64,000 nucleotides of DNA from Marinilabilia salmonicolor. GTDB taxonomy: Bacteria; Bacteroidota; Bacteroidia; Bacteroidales; Marinilabiliaceae. Below are positions 1 to 7,848 of the stretch, in pieces (the first letter of the stretch is position 1; every line of letters starts with the position of its first letter). A program made the position numbers and the translations under genes. The notes under the pieces were generated by a model. That model had not been told where the DNA came from, did no database searches, and saw nothing but the letters and a program-made list of their open reading frames with translations. The stretch lies in NCBI RefSeq assembly GCF_003003035.1, contig NZ_PVTS01000005.1:244724-308723 (forward strand). Reading direction: 5' to 3'.

Positions 1-904
1 CCTGGTGTTGATTGTTTATATGGGGTGGATGGCAGTTATCTTCAGTGGTATTGTAACACTTTTATCTTTTTTATGGTACTATTATTACGCCCGTGAAAAG
101 GTTAAACGTGAGGGGGCTATTTTTCACTGGTTTGCACTACTGGGTAAGTATCAGTATTCCGAGCTGGAAAATGAGTTTATGACCATCCTAAAGGAGAAAG
201 GACTCCGGCAGGGGGATCCCTTTGATGAGACCATCACGAGAGCCAGAATTACTTCTTTGGAGAAAGATGTGGAATTTGATGATTTGGTAGCACATGTGGC
301 AGAGGTGTTCTCTACCGAGATGCACGCCAGCAAAGAGACATTGATCAATGAGTTTATGACCACCTCCGCCATAGAGCCGGCACTGATTATTCCGGAAGTC
401 TCTATCTTATATGCCAAAAGTGAAGGGGTTGATCATCCCTCTCTGCATATTGTTTTGTCGAGCAGAGGAATTCGGAAGCCTGTTGGCAAAGGAGGAATCT
501 CTTCGGAGGATTATATCCGCATATTCTTTTTCCTGGTTAATCCGCCCAGTGACTCACGTCAGCAACTGAGGATGCTTTCGAGGCTTGTGGACATTATCGA
601 ACGGGAAGAATTTGTGGAAGAGATGTTCGATCATAAGAGTCATAGAAAAATTAAGGAATATTTGTTGCACAACGAGCGTTTCTTTACCGTGAGGTTGTTG
701 CCTCAGTCCGCTCAGTTTGAACTGGTGGGAAAAAAGCTAAAAGAGATATCTCTTCCGCCTGATGTGCTTGTTGCTTTGATAGAACGTGATTCGGAAACAT
801 TTGCTCCGCATGGAGATACGGTACTGGAAGAACATGATGCATTGACTTTGATAGGAGAACCAAAGTCAATAGCGCAACTGTTCGATAAGTATCTGAAACA
901 ATAA
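1..904 (+). CDS. C-terminal part of APC-type amino-acid permease with PTS-EIIA and TrkA-C domains (partial)
   Basis: The reading frame is open to the left edge, so the start lies outside the window; a GTG at 5 is only an internal codon. The visible 300 residues begin with the last membrane helix (about residues 5-28, ending in a YYYYAR boundary). A conserved cytoplasmic linker follows, then a PTS EIIA type-2-like domain (about 90-205) and a TrkA-C/RCK_C-like domain (about 225-298). This layout is known from a bacterial subgroup of the APC superfamily whose N-terminal part is a 12-helix amino-acid permease. The tail domains are expected to regulate transport by ligand binding; which substrate is carried cannot be told from this fragment. 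The EIIA-like domain lacks an obvious phospho-histidine, so it is probably a sensor and not a phosphotransferase. An ion antiporter with the same tail is possible but less likely. Confidence 0.72.
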   Translation, partial: LVLIVYMGWMAVIFSGIVTLLSFLWYYYYAREKVKREGAIFHWFALLGKYQYSELENEFMTILKEKGLRQGDPFDETITRARITSLEKDVEFDDLVAHVAEVFSTEMHASKETLINEFMTTSAIEPALIIPEVSILYAKSEGVDHPSLHIVLSSRGIRKPVGKGGISSEDYIRIFFFLVNPPSDSRQQLRMLSRLVDIIEREEFVEEMFDHKSHRKIKEYLLHNERFFTVRLLPQSAQFELVGKKLKEISLPPDVLVALIERDSETFAPHGDTVLEEHDALTLIGEPKSIAQLFDKYLKQ

Positions 905-928
905 TCCAGGTTAGCCCGGACTCATAAA

Positions 929-1423
929 TTATTCCAGAATTTTCTCATAGATCACCACATCCAGTAACTCGTTGAACTTTTGTCCAACCTGCCTGAAGTG
1001 GGCGCATTTTTCGAATCCGCACTTGGCAAAGAGGCGGATGCTGTTTTCATTGGTTCCGGTAATGGTGCCCAGTAAAACTTTTATGTCACGTTTTAGGGCT
1101 TCTTTTTCCAAAAAATTCACTGTTTGAAAACCAATGCCCTGACCGCAATATTCCGGCTTCAGATAAACTGTTGCCTCAGCTGTTCTGTCATATGCCTGAC
1201 GCTTTTTAAACTGGCACAGATAGCAGTATCCGGCTGTTTTTCCATCGGCTTTTACAATGAAAGAAGGATATTTCTTGTTATGGAAAGGGATTATTTCTCT
1301 GAGTTCCTCAAAACTCACCGGATGAGTATGAAAGGTAGCAGTAGTCTCAGTAATATAATAGTCGTATATCTCTTTTATGGCCACCAGGTCATTGAGGGTG
1401 GCTTTCTCGAATTTAATTTCCAT
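929..1423 (-). CDS. GNAT N-acetyltransferase, phosphinothricin acetyltransferase-like
   Basis: A 164-residue protein of the usual length for the Pat/YncA branch of GNAT acetyltransferases. The N-terminus (about residues 5-35) has the ATLNDLVAIKEIYDYYI pattern with the following ETTATFHT segment that marks this branch. The acetyl-CoA loop is at about 92-98 (CGQGIG), followed by the EKEALKRDIKVLLGTI helix-strand and the NENSIRLFAKCGF motif near 125-137. Such enzymes acetylate small amines or amino-acid analogues such as phosphinothricin or methionine sulfoximine; the true substrate here is unknown. It lies 15 bp downstream of the small membrane protein on the same strand, so the two may be cotranscribed. 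It faces the permease tail-to-tail. Confidence 0.85.
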   Translation of the reverse strand: MEIKFEKATLNDLVAIKEIYDYYITETTATFHTHPVSFEELREIIPFHNKKYPSFIVKADGKTAGYCYLCQFKKRQAYDRTAEATVYLKPEYCGQGIGFQTVNFLEKEALKRDIKVLLGTITGTNENSIRLFAKCGFEKCAHFRQVGQKFNELLDVVIYEKILE

Positions 1424-1438
1424 AGTTGATATCGTTGT

Positions 1439-1702
1439 CTATTTGTGGTTAATTCTTTTGTTAAAAAGACCTACTCTTTTGGATTCTTTTTTGCTTTCCA
1501 GAAACCCGTTTAAAAAGAGCACTGTTCCAAAACCCATAAAACAACCTGACCATAAAAAGGAGATGTCGGTTAGGTGGGCTGAACACAATGCCAGCAAAAC
1601 AATTATTATTCCGGGTATAATATTTTTGTAGTGCGGTTTCTTTTTAAATCGCATGCCAGTGATTATTTCTTGATTTTTGAAGTCCTCATTGCAATAATTC
1701 AT
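1439..1702 (-). CDS. Small membrane protein, function unknown
   Basis: An 87-residue protein I do not recognise. Two hydrophobic segments are visible, at about residues 28-45 (NIIPGIIIVLLALCSAHL) and 50-66 (LWSGCFMGFGTVLFLNG), and both ends are basic, which suggests a two-helix inner-membrane hairpin. It is 15 bp upstream of the GNAT gene on the same strand, and its sequence is AT-rich like many small Bacteroidota membrane proteins. The ORF is short, so expression is uncertain. Confidence 0.5.
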   Translation of the reverse strand: MNYCNEDFKNQEIITGMRFKKKPHYKNIIPGIIIVLLALCSAHLTDISFLWSGCFMGFGTVLFLNGFLESKKESKRVGLFNKRINHK

Positions 1703-1909
1703 GGTTAAAACAGTTTAAAGATAATGAATTTGTAATGTGAATGGTTATTTTTTGTGTCAATTTTTTTGTTCACTTTTTCAATCTACCCGAATTCAACGGG
1801 AGCTTTTTTGACGGGGAGGTTTATTCCGGTCAATGCAAATCGTCACCATTCTTTCCACCGGCTTATTTTCATTATCTTTATCGCCCCAAACAAAAAAATC
1901 AAGGACATC

Positions 1910-2929
1910 ATGAATCCCATCATACTAGGTATTGAATCTTCCTGCGATGATACCTCCGCAGCAATCATAAAAGGCGATACCATTCTTTCGAATGTTATAG
2001 CCGGACAGAAGGTGCATGAGGAGTATGGTGGTGTTGTCCCCGAACTGGCATCCAGGGCGCATCAGCAGAATATCATTCCGGTGGTGCATAAGGCTATGAA
2101 GGATGCCAAAGTGACTCCGGAGGAAATATCTGCAGTCGCTTTTACCAGGGGGCCCGGACTGATGGGATCGTTATTGGTGGGTACCAGTTTTGCAAAAGGG
2201 TTTGCACTGGCCCGGAAGATCCCCTTGATCGAGGTTAACCATTTGCAGGCACATGTGCTCGCTCATTTTATTCAGGAGTCGGACAGCAAACATGAGGTGC
2301 CGGAATTTCCCTTTCTGTGTTTGCTCGTTTCCGGAGGAAACAGTCAGATAGTTCTGGTGAAAGACCACCTGGAGATGGAAATTATCGGTCAGACCATAGA
2401 TGATGCTGCCGGAGAGGCCTTTGATAAGTGTGCCAAGGTGATGGGGCTTCCCTATCCCGGGGGGCCACTGATAGATCAGTTTTCCAAAGATGGCAATCCG
2501 GATGCCTTTCAGTTTTCCAAACCCCGTATTGCTGATTTTGATTACAGCTTTAGCGGCTTGAAGACCTCTTTCCTCTATTTTTTAAAGGATCACATTAAGA
2601 AAGAGCCCGACTTTATTGAAAATAACAAAAATGACCTGTGCGCTTCCCTTCAGAAAACCATAGTGGATATTCTGATGGATAAGCTTATTGCGGCGTCCAA
2701 AAAGACAGGGATTAAAGAAATAGCGCTTGCAGGAGGAGTTTCTGCCAATTCAGGATTGCGTCAGGCTTTTGTGGATGGCCGTGAGAAGTATGGCTGGAAC
2801 ATCTATATTCCTGAGTTTTCATATACCACCGACAATGCTGCTATGATTGCCATTACCGGACTTTTTAAATTTCGAAAGCAGGAGTTTGTGGGGCAGGAGG
2901 TGGCCCCGTATGCCAGGATGGGGATTTGA
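1910..2929 (+). CDS. tsaD: tRNA N6-adenosine threonylcarbamoyltransferase TsaD
   Basis: TsaD transfers the threonylcarbamoyl group from threonylcarbamoyl-AMP to A37 of ANN-decoding tRNAs, working in the cytoplasm with TsaB and TsaE. The protein opens with ILGIESSCDDTSAAII, carries the metal-binding pair H111/H115 (HLQAH), and has the CLLVSGGNSQ and GEAFDKCAKVMGLPYPGGP signatures of the Kae1/Qri7/TsaD family, ending with the GGVSANSGLR and TDNAAMIA blocks. The frame is open 52 codons further upstream, but the ATG at 1910 gives the standard family length (339 residues) and places the conserved beta strand at the N-terminus. It stands alone; neither partner gene is in the window. Confidence 0.96.
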   Translation: MNPIILGIESSCDDTSAAIIKGDTILSNVIAGQKVHEEYGGVVPELASRAHQQNIIPVVHKAMKDAKVTPEEISAVAFTRGPGLMGSLLVGTSFAKGFALARKIPLIEVNHLQAHVLAHFIQESDSKHEVPEFPFLCLLVSGGNSQIVLVKDHLEMEIIGQTIDDAAGEAFDKCAKVMGLPYPGGPLIDQFSKDGNPDAFQFSKPRIADFDYSFSGLKTSFLYFLKDHIKKEPDFIENNKNDLCASLQKTIVDILMDKLIAASKKTGIKEIALAGGVSANSGLRQAFVDGREKYGWNIYIPEFSYTTDNAAMIAITGLFKFRKQEFVGQEVAPYARMGI

Positions 2930-2930
2930 A

Positions 2931-2985
2931 AAGGTTGAGGATGAGACTAAGATTGAGGTTAATGCTAAGGTTAAGAGTGAGAGAG
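2931..2985 (+). repeat. Degenerate GGTTAAG/GGTTGAG-type oligonucleotide repeat
   Basis: Just after the tsaD stop, short units of the form GGTTGAGG, GATTGAGGTT and AAGGTTAAGAG follow each other with imperfect spacing. A reverse-orientation version of the same units (CTTAACC, CTCAACC) lies at 51958-52012. They are seen only between genes and look like a dispersed low-complexity repeat family. Confidence 0.5.
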
Positions 2986-3028
2986 TGTGTTGATTCTACG
3001 TAACTTTTTTATCACAAAACGGAACCCA

Positions 3029-3334
3029 ATGAGTGAGGAGCAACAAGAAATACGGTATCGGGTAAACGGAGCTGATTTTGTAACCCGACAGATGGGCAAT
3101 GAGATGGTTATGGTGCCGCTTACCGATAAGGTGGCAGATATGACCAGTGTGCTTACACTTAATGAAGTTGGTGCAGATATTTTGAGGCTTCTTGAAACAC
3201 CCCAGACTAAAGAAGAATTGATTCGTCAGATGTTGGACCTTTATGATGTTGATGAGTCCACCCTGATAGAAGATGTAGAAGCGTTTATAGCTGAAGCTAC
3301 TCAAAAAAATGTAATTGAGATTATTCAACCCTGA
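3029..3334 (+). CDS. PqqD-family protein (RiPP recognition element-like)
   Basis: A 101-residue protein (starting MSEEQQEIRYRV) with the winged-helix PqqD fold pattern: a YRVNGADFVTRQMGNEMVMV beta region, then LNEVGADILRLLE, then TKEELIRQMLDLYDVDESTL and a final helix. PqqD-like domains bind leader peptides of ribosomal peptides and hand them to radical SAM or other modifying enzymes. The ATG at 3029 is chosen because the 14 codons upstream have no homology-like pattern. Its stop overlaps the next start by one base (TGATG), so it is translationally coupled to the HPr-kinase-like gene. No radical SAM gene, precursor peptide or exporter is visible nearby, so its partner peptide is unknown. Confidence 0.8.
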   Translation: MSEEQQEIRYRVNGADFVTRQMGNEMVMVPLTDKVADMTSVLTLNEVGADILRLLETPQTKEELIRQMLDLYDVDESTLIEDVEAFIAEATQKNVIEIIQP

Positions 3335-4245
3335 TGAGAGAAGAATCAAAAAATACTGAAGGAATTGTAATATTTCTACCGGGTTTGAAGCTGGATTTCT
3401 CCTGTACTTCAGCTGATGTAAAACTGGTGCCTCTGGGAAGTTCTTTGTTTAATGATTCACTAACAGAAGGAAATCAATTATTTCATGTTTCCTATTCAAC
3501 AACAGAATCGGTTGATACTTCCGGATTTTCCAGAGCCCTTTCCGGTGAATCCTTTCCCGGCGCTGAAATTCCCTATACATGGACAATTTTGCGAAAGGAT
3601 CATCAGGTGGGGATTCATATTGATTTCGATGACGATTTACAATTAGAGGAGGTATTTGGTGTTATTGATTTTTCCCAAAATACGATTTCAGCCGCACTTG
3701 TGCCCGGGGATGGCGTTCAGGAAATTTCCATTGATCCGCTCTTTCAACCTTTTGGCTCTGTATTGATGGTGGTGCTGGCCCATTATCAGGATGATGTCCT
3801 GGTTCATGCATCCGGGGTGCTGGAGAACGTGAAAGGGCGACTCTTCACGGCTGTCTCGGGGACCGGAAAAAGTACCATGGCGGGTATCTGGAAAAGCGAA
3901 GGGGCCACCGTTATTAATGACGACCGGTTGTGGTTGCGAAAGATTGGTGACAGGTGGTATATGTTCAATACTCCGATGCCTTATTATGCACAGAAACCTT
4001 TGATGGCCCCGCTAAATGAAATATTTCTTATCCGGCAGTCGCCGGACAATGAAGTAACCAAACTTGCCGGGATCAATGCTGCCATGCGCTTTATGGCCAA
4101 CGGTATTCAGCATTTTTACGATAAAGAGATGACCGGCCGTCATCTCGATCGCATCCTGGATATTGCCTCTCAGGTCCCCATTTATGACTGTGGGTTTAAA
4201 CTTTCTAATGATATTGTGAGGGAAATAAAAGGGTTAAGGGATTAG
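3334..4245 (+). CDS. HPr kinase/PEP carboxykinase-like P-loop protein, coupled to PqqD
   Basis: A 303-residue protein. The C-terminal half resembles the HprK / PEP-carboxykinase-like P-loop fold: VHASGV at about 157-162, a Walker A GTGKST at 176-181, an acidic INDDRLW at about 194-200, and a MAPLNEIFLI strand further on. The N-terminal half (1-140) is beta-rich and unassigned. Relatives occur next to PqqD proteins in Bacteroidota and, as lasso-peptide kinases, in RiPP clusters, where they phosphorylate serine on a peptide. Canonical HprK regulates carbon catabolism, but that enzyme has an N-terminal DRTGG-type domain which is not seen here. Kinase activity and substrate are inferred, not shown. 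Confidence 0.7.
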   Translation: MREESKNTEGIVIFLPGLKLDFSCTSADVKLVPLGSSLFNDSLTEGNQLFHVSYSTTESVDTSGFSRALSGESFPGAEIPYTWTILRKDHQVGIHIDFDDDLQLEEVFGVIDFSQNTISAALVPGDGVQEISIDPLFQPFGSVLMVVLAHYQDDVLVHASGVLENVKGRLFTAVSGTGKSTMAGIWKSEGATVINDDRLWLRKIGDRWYMFNTPMPYYAQKPLMAPLNEIFLIRQSPDNEVTKLAGINAAMRFMANGIQHFYDKEMTGRHLDRILDIASQVPIYDCGFKLSNDIVREIKGLRD

Positions 4246-4624
4246 TGAATAGCCAGTAGTTAGTAGAGAATAGAAGGAGGTTTGGAAGGCAGAAGGGATG
4301 AGGGATGAGAGTTGAGGGGGACTTTTCTCTGAAGCTGGATTTCTGGCATGATTGTGTTTTTTTCAATTTATAGGTGGTACTAATTATTGTTTGATTTTTC
4401 CTTTTTATGGTGGACCAGCCCCGGCGGGGCGACAGTTTGGTAGCAATGGAATTGAAATGCAAGAGAAAAGCCCCGGCAGGGGTGACACCTTTTCCTGACC
4501 AGGTAGCAATGATTCTTCCTCCTTCGTTTCCTCTTTCCCCTCTGCCCCTTCGCTTCCGCACGAGGTGCTTGTATCCCGTCGTCTCCTGACGACTATTAAC
4601 CCGACAAAACTCATAACCCAAAAC
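4246..4624. other. Intergenic region with two kinds of short repeats, no gene seen
   Basis: The first 35 bases contain AGCCAGTAGTTAGTAGAGAATAG-type degenerate units, broken here as AGCCAGTAGTTAGTAGAG. From about 4408 to 4505 lies a GCCCCGGCGGGGCGACA/GCCCCGGCAGGGGTGACA double motif that recurs at 49872-49952. Several ORFs cross this stretch in different frames, but they only translate repeat sequence. Confidence 0.6.
4408..4505 (+). repeat. GCCCCGG dispersed repeat, copy 1
   Basis: GGTGGACCAGCCCCGGCGG is followed by GACAGTTTGGTAGCAA and, after a variable spacer, AAAAGCCCCGGCAGGGGTGA and ACACCTT. The copy at 49872-49952 has the same order with a shorter spacer. Each half is itself a GC-rich imperfect hairpin. 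Confidence 0.65.
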
Positions 4625-5512
4625 TCACATCCTGTACTTCTCCCATCTTCGTTTTTCTCCCTGCATGAACTGCTCAAATTTATGAGGAGGATCAATTTTA
4701 ATACTTATTGGTTCACCGGAAAAGGGGTGGGGAAATGCCACTTGCGTTGCACAAAGAAACAATCCTTTGCCTTTCAGGATTAACCCTTCTTTGCCATACA
4801 TTTTATCACCGAGAATGGGGGTTCCGGCTTCCGAAAGATGTTTTCTGATTTGATGTGTCCGACCAGTTAATGGCTTCGCTTCGACCATGGTAAGTGTCTC
4901 ACTTCGCAGCGAAGGAACTGTCCTGATTTTTCTGAAAAGGGTGGTTGACGGTTTTTCATCCACCGGTGTTTCCGAACTCCATGATTCTTGTGTTTCTCCA
5001 ATAACCAAAGCCTGGTAGGTTTTATGAATCTCTTTTTGCTCCATCAGACGGGAGAGTTTCACACGGGCTGCGGCAGTTTTGGCAATAATGATGAGACCAC
5101 TGGTGGGGGCGTCGAGCCGGTGGATGGCTTTTGGAGAAGCCAGTGCATCCGTATGTGAAGATGGTTCTAGGTGCAGGGGAAGTGCATTTTCAAGTGTCCT
5201 GAATTGATTTCCGCTAACGACCACACCCGCCGGTTTATTTACCACACCCAGCGTTTCATCTTCATACACTACTTCGAGGTCAATGTGATAAATTTTGACG
5301 GGTTTGTCATCCGGAGTATTCCAGGTAATTACCTCTCCCGGCTTCACGATGTGTCCTGTGGTTCCCGGCTGTTTGTCCACCATGATTTCTCCCTTTTTGA
5401 TGGCTTTTTTGAAGGCTGATTTGGTGGAGAGACCGGGGAAAATTCCGGGGCCGTAATCGCTTAATCGAATGGACCTGGTATCTGAGGTAACAATATGTTT
5501 CTCGCTTTGCAT
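4625..5512 (-). CDS. RluA-family 23S rRNA/tRNA pseudouridine synthase
   Basis: A 295-residue RluA-type enzyme that isomerises uridine to pseudouridine in structured RNA. An S4-like RNA-binding segment lies at about residues 25-75 (STKSAFKKAIKKGEIMV...VKPGEVITW). The catalytic block is KAIHRLDAPTSGL with Asp134, preceded by VVNKPAGVVV at about 90-99 and followed by the TGRTHQIRKHLSEAG segment and the GDKMYGK motif. The exact uridine target cannot be assigned from sequence; several RluA paralogues are usual in this phylum. It is transcribed away from the secreted esterase on the other strand, with 240 bp between them. Confidence 0.88.
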   Translation of the reverse strand: MQSEKHIVTSDTRSIRLSDYGPGIFPGLSTKSAFKKAIKKGEIMVDKQPGTTGHIVKPGEVITWNTPDDKPVKIYHIDLEVVYEDETLGVVNKPAGVVVSGNQFRTLENALPLHLEPSSHTDALASPKAIHRLDAPTSGLIIIAKTAAARVKLSRLMEQKEIHKTYQALVIGETQESWSSETPVDEKPSTTLFRKIRTVPSLRSETLTMVEAKPLTGRTHQIRKHLSEAGTPILGDKMYGKEGLILKGKGLFLCATQVAFPHPFSGEPISIKIDPPHKFEQFMQGEKRRWEKYRM

Positions 5513-5753
5513 TAGTCTGTTTTATTAAAACTCAAATTTACGAAAAAGAAAGGGAATGCCTGAAAATACTGGATAACACTCCTTTTTAATGAAACGAGCA
5601 TGGCAACGATTGCCACAAGAGAATATGTATAAATTCCTGCATGCGAGTTCCATCCGACCAATAATTTAAACAATTTTTATACGGATGAAATACTTTCGTT
5701 ATTTTTGGGAGACAGACAGTCATGTTATCACACACAACTAAAATTAAAACAAA

Positions 5754-7451
5754 ATGAATTTTAAAAAACCATTCCTTTTTCTGCTAATGGTGTTGGGAAC
5801 AACACTTTTCTTATCTGCCCAGTATTACCAGCCGGGTCCGCAGGTTGAAACATTTTACTCCGAGATTGACGATTCGGAGCAACCTTATGCGCTGTATCTT
5901 CCTGATAACTTTGATGCAAAGAAAGAATATCCACTGGTGGTGATGTTGCACGGCGCCATGTCGAATCACCGGCTGGCGTTGAAGCGTGTATTTGGTAAAA
6001 CAAATCTTCCGGGAGAAAATGATGCTGAAGCATCGCGGTACTTTCCCGAATGGGAAGATGTGGAATACATTGTTGTGGCTCCTTATGCCCGTGGAACCAT
6101 GGGATATGTGGGGATTCCTGAAGATGATGTATTGCAAATCATCGAAAAGTGCCGACAGGATTTCAACATCGATCGCAACCGTATTTATCTGACAGGATTG
6201 TCCATGGGTGGGGGTGGAACTCTTTTTATCGGGATGGCCTATCCCGACTTGTTTGCCGCCATTGCTCCTGTTTGTCCGGCTCCACCTCAGGAGTATTTTG
6301 ACCTCACTGAGAATGGACTGAACATTCCTGTTGCCATTCATCAGGGCGGTGCCGATCCGGTGGTGAGACCAGAGGGAACCAGACAAATTGTGGACGAGTT
6401 GCAGAATATGGGAACAATGGTTGAATATCATGAATATCCGGGTGTTCAGCATGATTCGTGGGCCAATGCGTATGCCGGTGGCCGGCTTTTTAACTGGTTT
6501 GATGGGATTGAGCGAAATCCGTTTCCTGCAAGGGTTCGCTATGCTACTCGTTGGTATAAACGACCGGGGGCTTACTGGGTGAATATGGATAAGCTTACAC
6601 CCGGGATGCTTGCCCGAATTGATGCTCAGTTTACCGCGAAAAATGTGGTCAGTATAAAAACGGATAATCTTGAGGCTTTTTCTCTTCAACTGAAGGGGCA
6701 CCCACAGTTTGAAGCATCCGAAAAACTCTCTGTGAAAATTGATGGGCAATCCATTTCCAGTTTGCCGAAGTACAATCACTCCTTTACCAAAAAAGATGGA
6801 GAGTGGCAGACCGGGCGTTACCATGCTCCGGTGGTTGCCAAGAAAAAAGGTCTTGAGGGTCCCATGTATGAAGTGGTGACCGATCGTCATGTTTATGTAT
6901 ATGGTACCGAAGGAGCATCAGGGATGGAAGAAGTAACTGAGCGAAAAGAAACAGCCAAACAGGCTGCTGACTTCTCTGTTTCATTTGGCGGGTATTTTGA
7001 GCAGAACAGTACTGTGAATCCCCGGGTGATTGCTGATCGGCAGATAACGCGTGACGATTTGCTCAATTCCAATTTGGTTTTATTCGGAACTCGAAAAACC
7101 AATAGTGTAATTGCTGATTTGGAAGATGAGTTGCCAATGCATCTGGATAGTTCGTCAGACAGTCTGGGGCTTGCTTATTGTTTCCCGCACAATGGCAACC
7201 TGGTGGTTGTAAGTTCGGGATTGCCCTTCTGGACATTTATTGCAGAAGAGGAGGGGGAGATGCCGAAAACCGGAAGCCGCTTTGGCGGAGCTAAAGGTGC
7301 CCAGGCGTTAAAGGGAATGAAGGATTTTATACTGTTCGAAAAGAGCAATCATAAGGTGCTGGTGGAAGGCGTTTTTGATGAAAACTGGGAGTTGACACCG
7401 GAAGATAAAGATGAGTTGGAATCTTACGGAGTTTTGGTGGAAGAACGATAA
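5754..7451 (+). CDS. Secreted alpha/beta-hydrolase, CE1/feruloyl esterase-like
   Basis: A 565-residue protein with a clear signal peptide (about residues 1-22, ending SAQ). The catalytic domain (about 45-250) has the oxyanion LHG at 65-67, nucleophile Ser150 in GLSMGGG, an acid at about Asp201 in GGADPVV, and His233 in GVQHDSW. This is the layout of CE1-type feruloyl/acetylxylan esterases and PHB depolymerase-like hydrolases. The C-terminal half (about 260-565) is a second, all-beta or mixed domain of unknown role, as in several Bacteroidota dienelactone-hydrolase-like exported proteins. It probably works in the periplasm or at the surface on esterified polysaccharide. It is monocistronic; a palindromic repeat element follows it. 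Confidence 0.78.
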   Translation: MNFKKPFLFLLMVLGTTLFLSAQYYQPGPQVETFYSEIDDSEQPYALYLPDNFDAKKEYPLVVMLHGAMSNHRLALKRVFGKTNLPGENDAEASRYFPEWEDVEYIVVAPYARGTMGYVGIPEDDVLQIIEKCRQDFNIDRNRIYLTGLSMGGGGTLFIGMAYPDLFAAIAPVCPAPPQEYFDLTENGLNIPVAIHQGGADPVVRPEGTRQIVDELQNMGTMVEYHEYPGVQHDSWANAYAGGRLFNWFDGIERNPFPARVRYATRWYKRPGAYWVNMDKLTPGMLARIDAQFTAKNVVSIKTDNLEAFSLQLKGHPQFEASEKLSVKIDGQSISSLPKYNHSFTKKDGEWQTGRYHAPVVAKKKGLEGPMYEVVTDRHVYVYGTEGASGMEEVTERKETAKQAADFSVSFGGYFEQNSTVNPRVIADRQITRDDLLNSNLVLFGTRKTNSVIADLEDELPMHLDSSSDSLGLAYCFPHNGNLVVVSSGLPFWTFIAEEEGEMPKTGSRFGGAKGAQALKGMKDFILFEKSNHKVLVEGVFDENWELTPEDKDELESYGVLVEER

Positions 7452-7500
7452 AAACAGATTTTGAAAAGATTTTTGCAAAGGTGAATATTCATGCATAAAG

Positions 7501-7742
7501 CAGTCCTCCCAAAAGCGAGGTTTTTTCCTTTTAAAGGAATATATAATAATGTTGTGTTTTTAAGGCCGAAGGTCTTTAAGCAATAGCCTGGGGCAACGCC
7601 CCAGGAAAATTGAAACACCCACCCCCTCTCTCTCATTATTGGTCGCGACGCGACCAATAATGAGAGAGAGGAGACATGAGGGATACCTCAAAACCCAGGG
7701 CGCTGCCCTGGGCTATTGCTCTCAGGCTTTCAGCCTGTTTCC
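7501..7742. repeat. 240-bp palindromic intergenic element, copy 1
   Basis: The element begins CAGTCCTCCCAAAAGC and ends TCAGGCTTTCAGCCTGTTT. It contains outer inverted arms AGCAATAGCCTGGGG and CCCTGGGCTATTGCT around a central perfect palindrome (7625-7671, 23-bp arms, centre A at 7648) built on CATTATTGGTCGCG. Related copies are at 25765-26000 and 41508-41938. No open frame of note lies in it. Confidence 0.85.
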
Positions 7743-7800
7743 GTACGGCCGGCTATGTTGTTTTATGTAAAAAGCAGGTTAATTGTTCAACTAATTCGGA

Positions 7801-7830
7801 TTGCCGGGTGTTATGTTTTTTTACGATTTG
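7801..7830 (+). promoter_or_regulatory. Candidate Bacteroidota promoter for the FGE-like gene
   Basis: TTG at 7801-7803 and TACGATTTG at 7822-7830 approximate the TTG / TAnnTTTG promoter with one extra base in the -7 box. The expected start would be about 10-15 bases before the ATG at 7849. It was judged by eye only. Confidence 0.35.
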
Positions 7831-7848
7831 AAATAAACTACATCTGTG

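Noticed and set aside
4205..4695. ORFs in several frames between the HPr-kinase-like gene and the pseudouridine synthase
   Set aside because: They translate the GCCCCGG repeat and adjacent low-complexity DNA.
5811..6890. 359-codon minus-strand ORF
   Set aside because: Shadow of the secreted esterase gene on the other strand.
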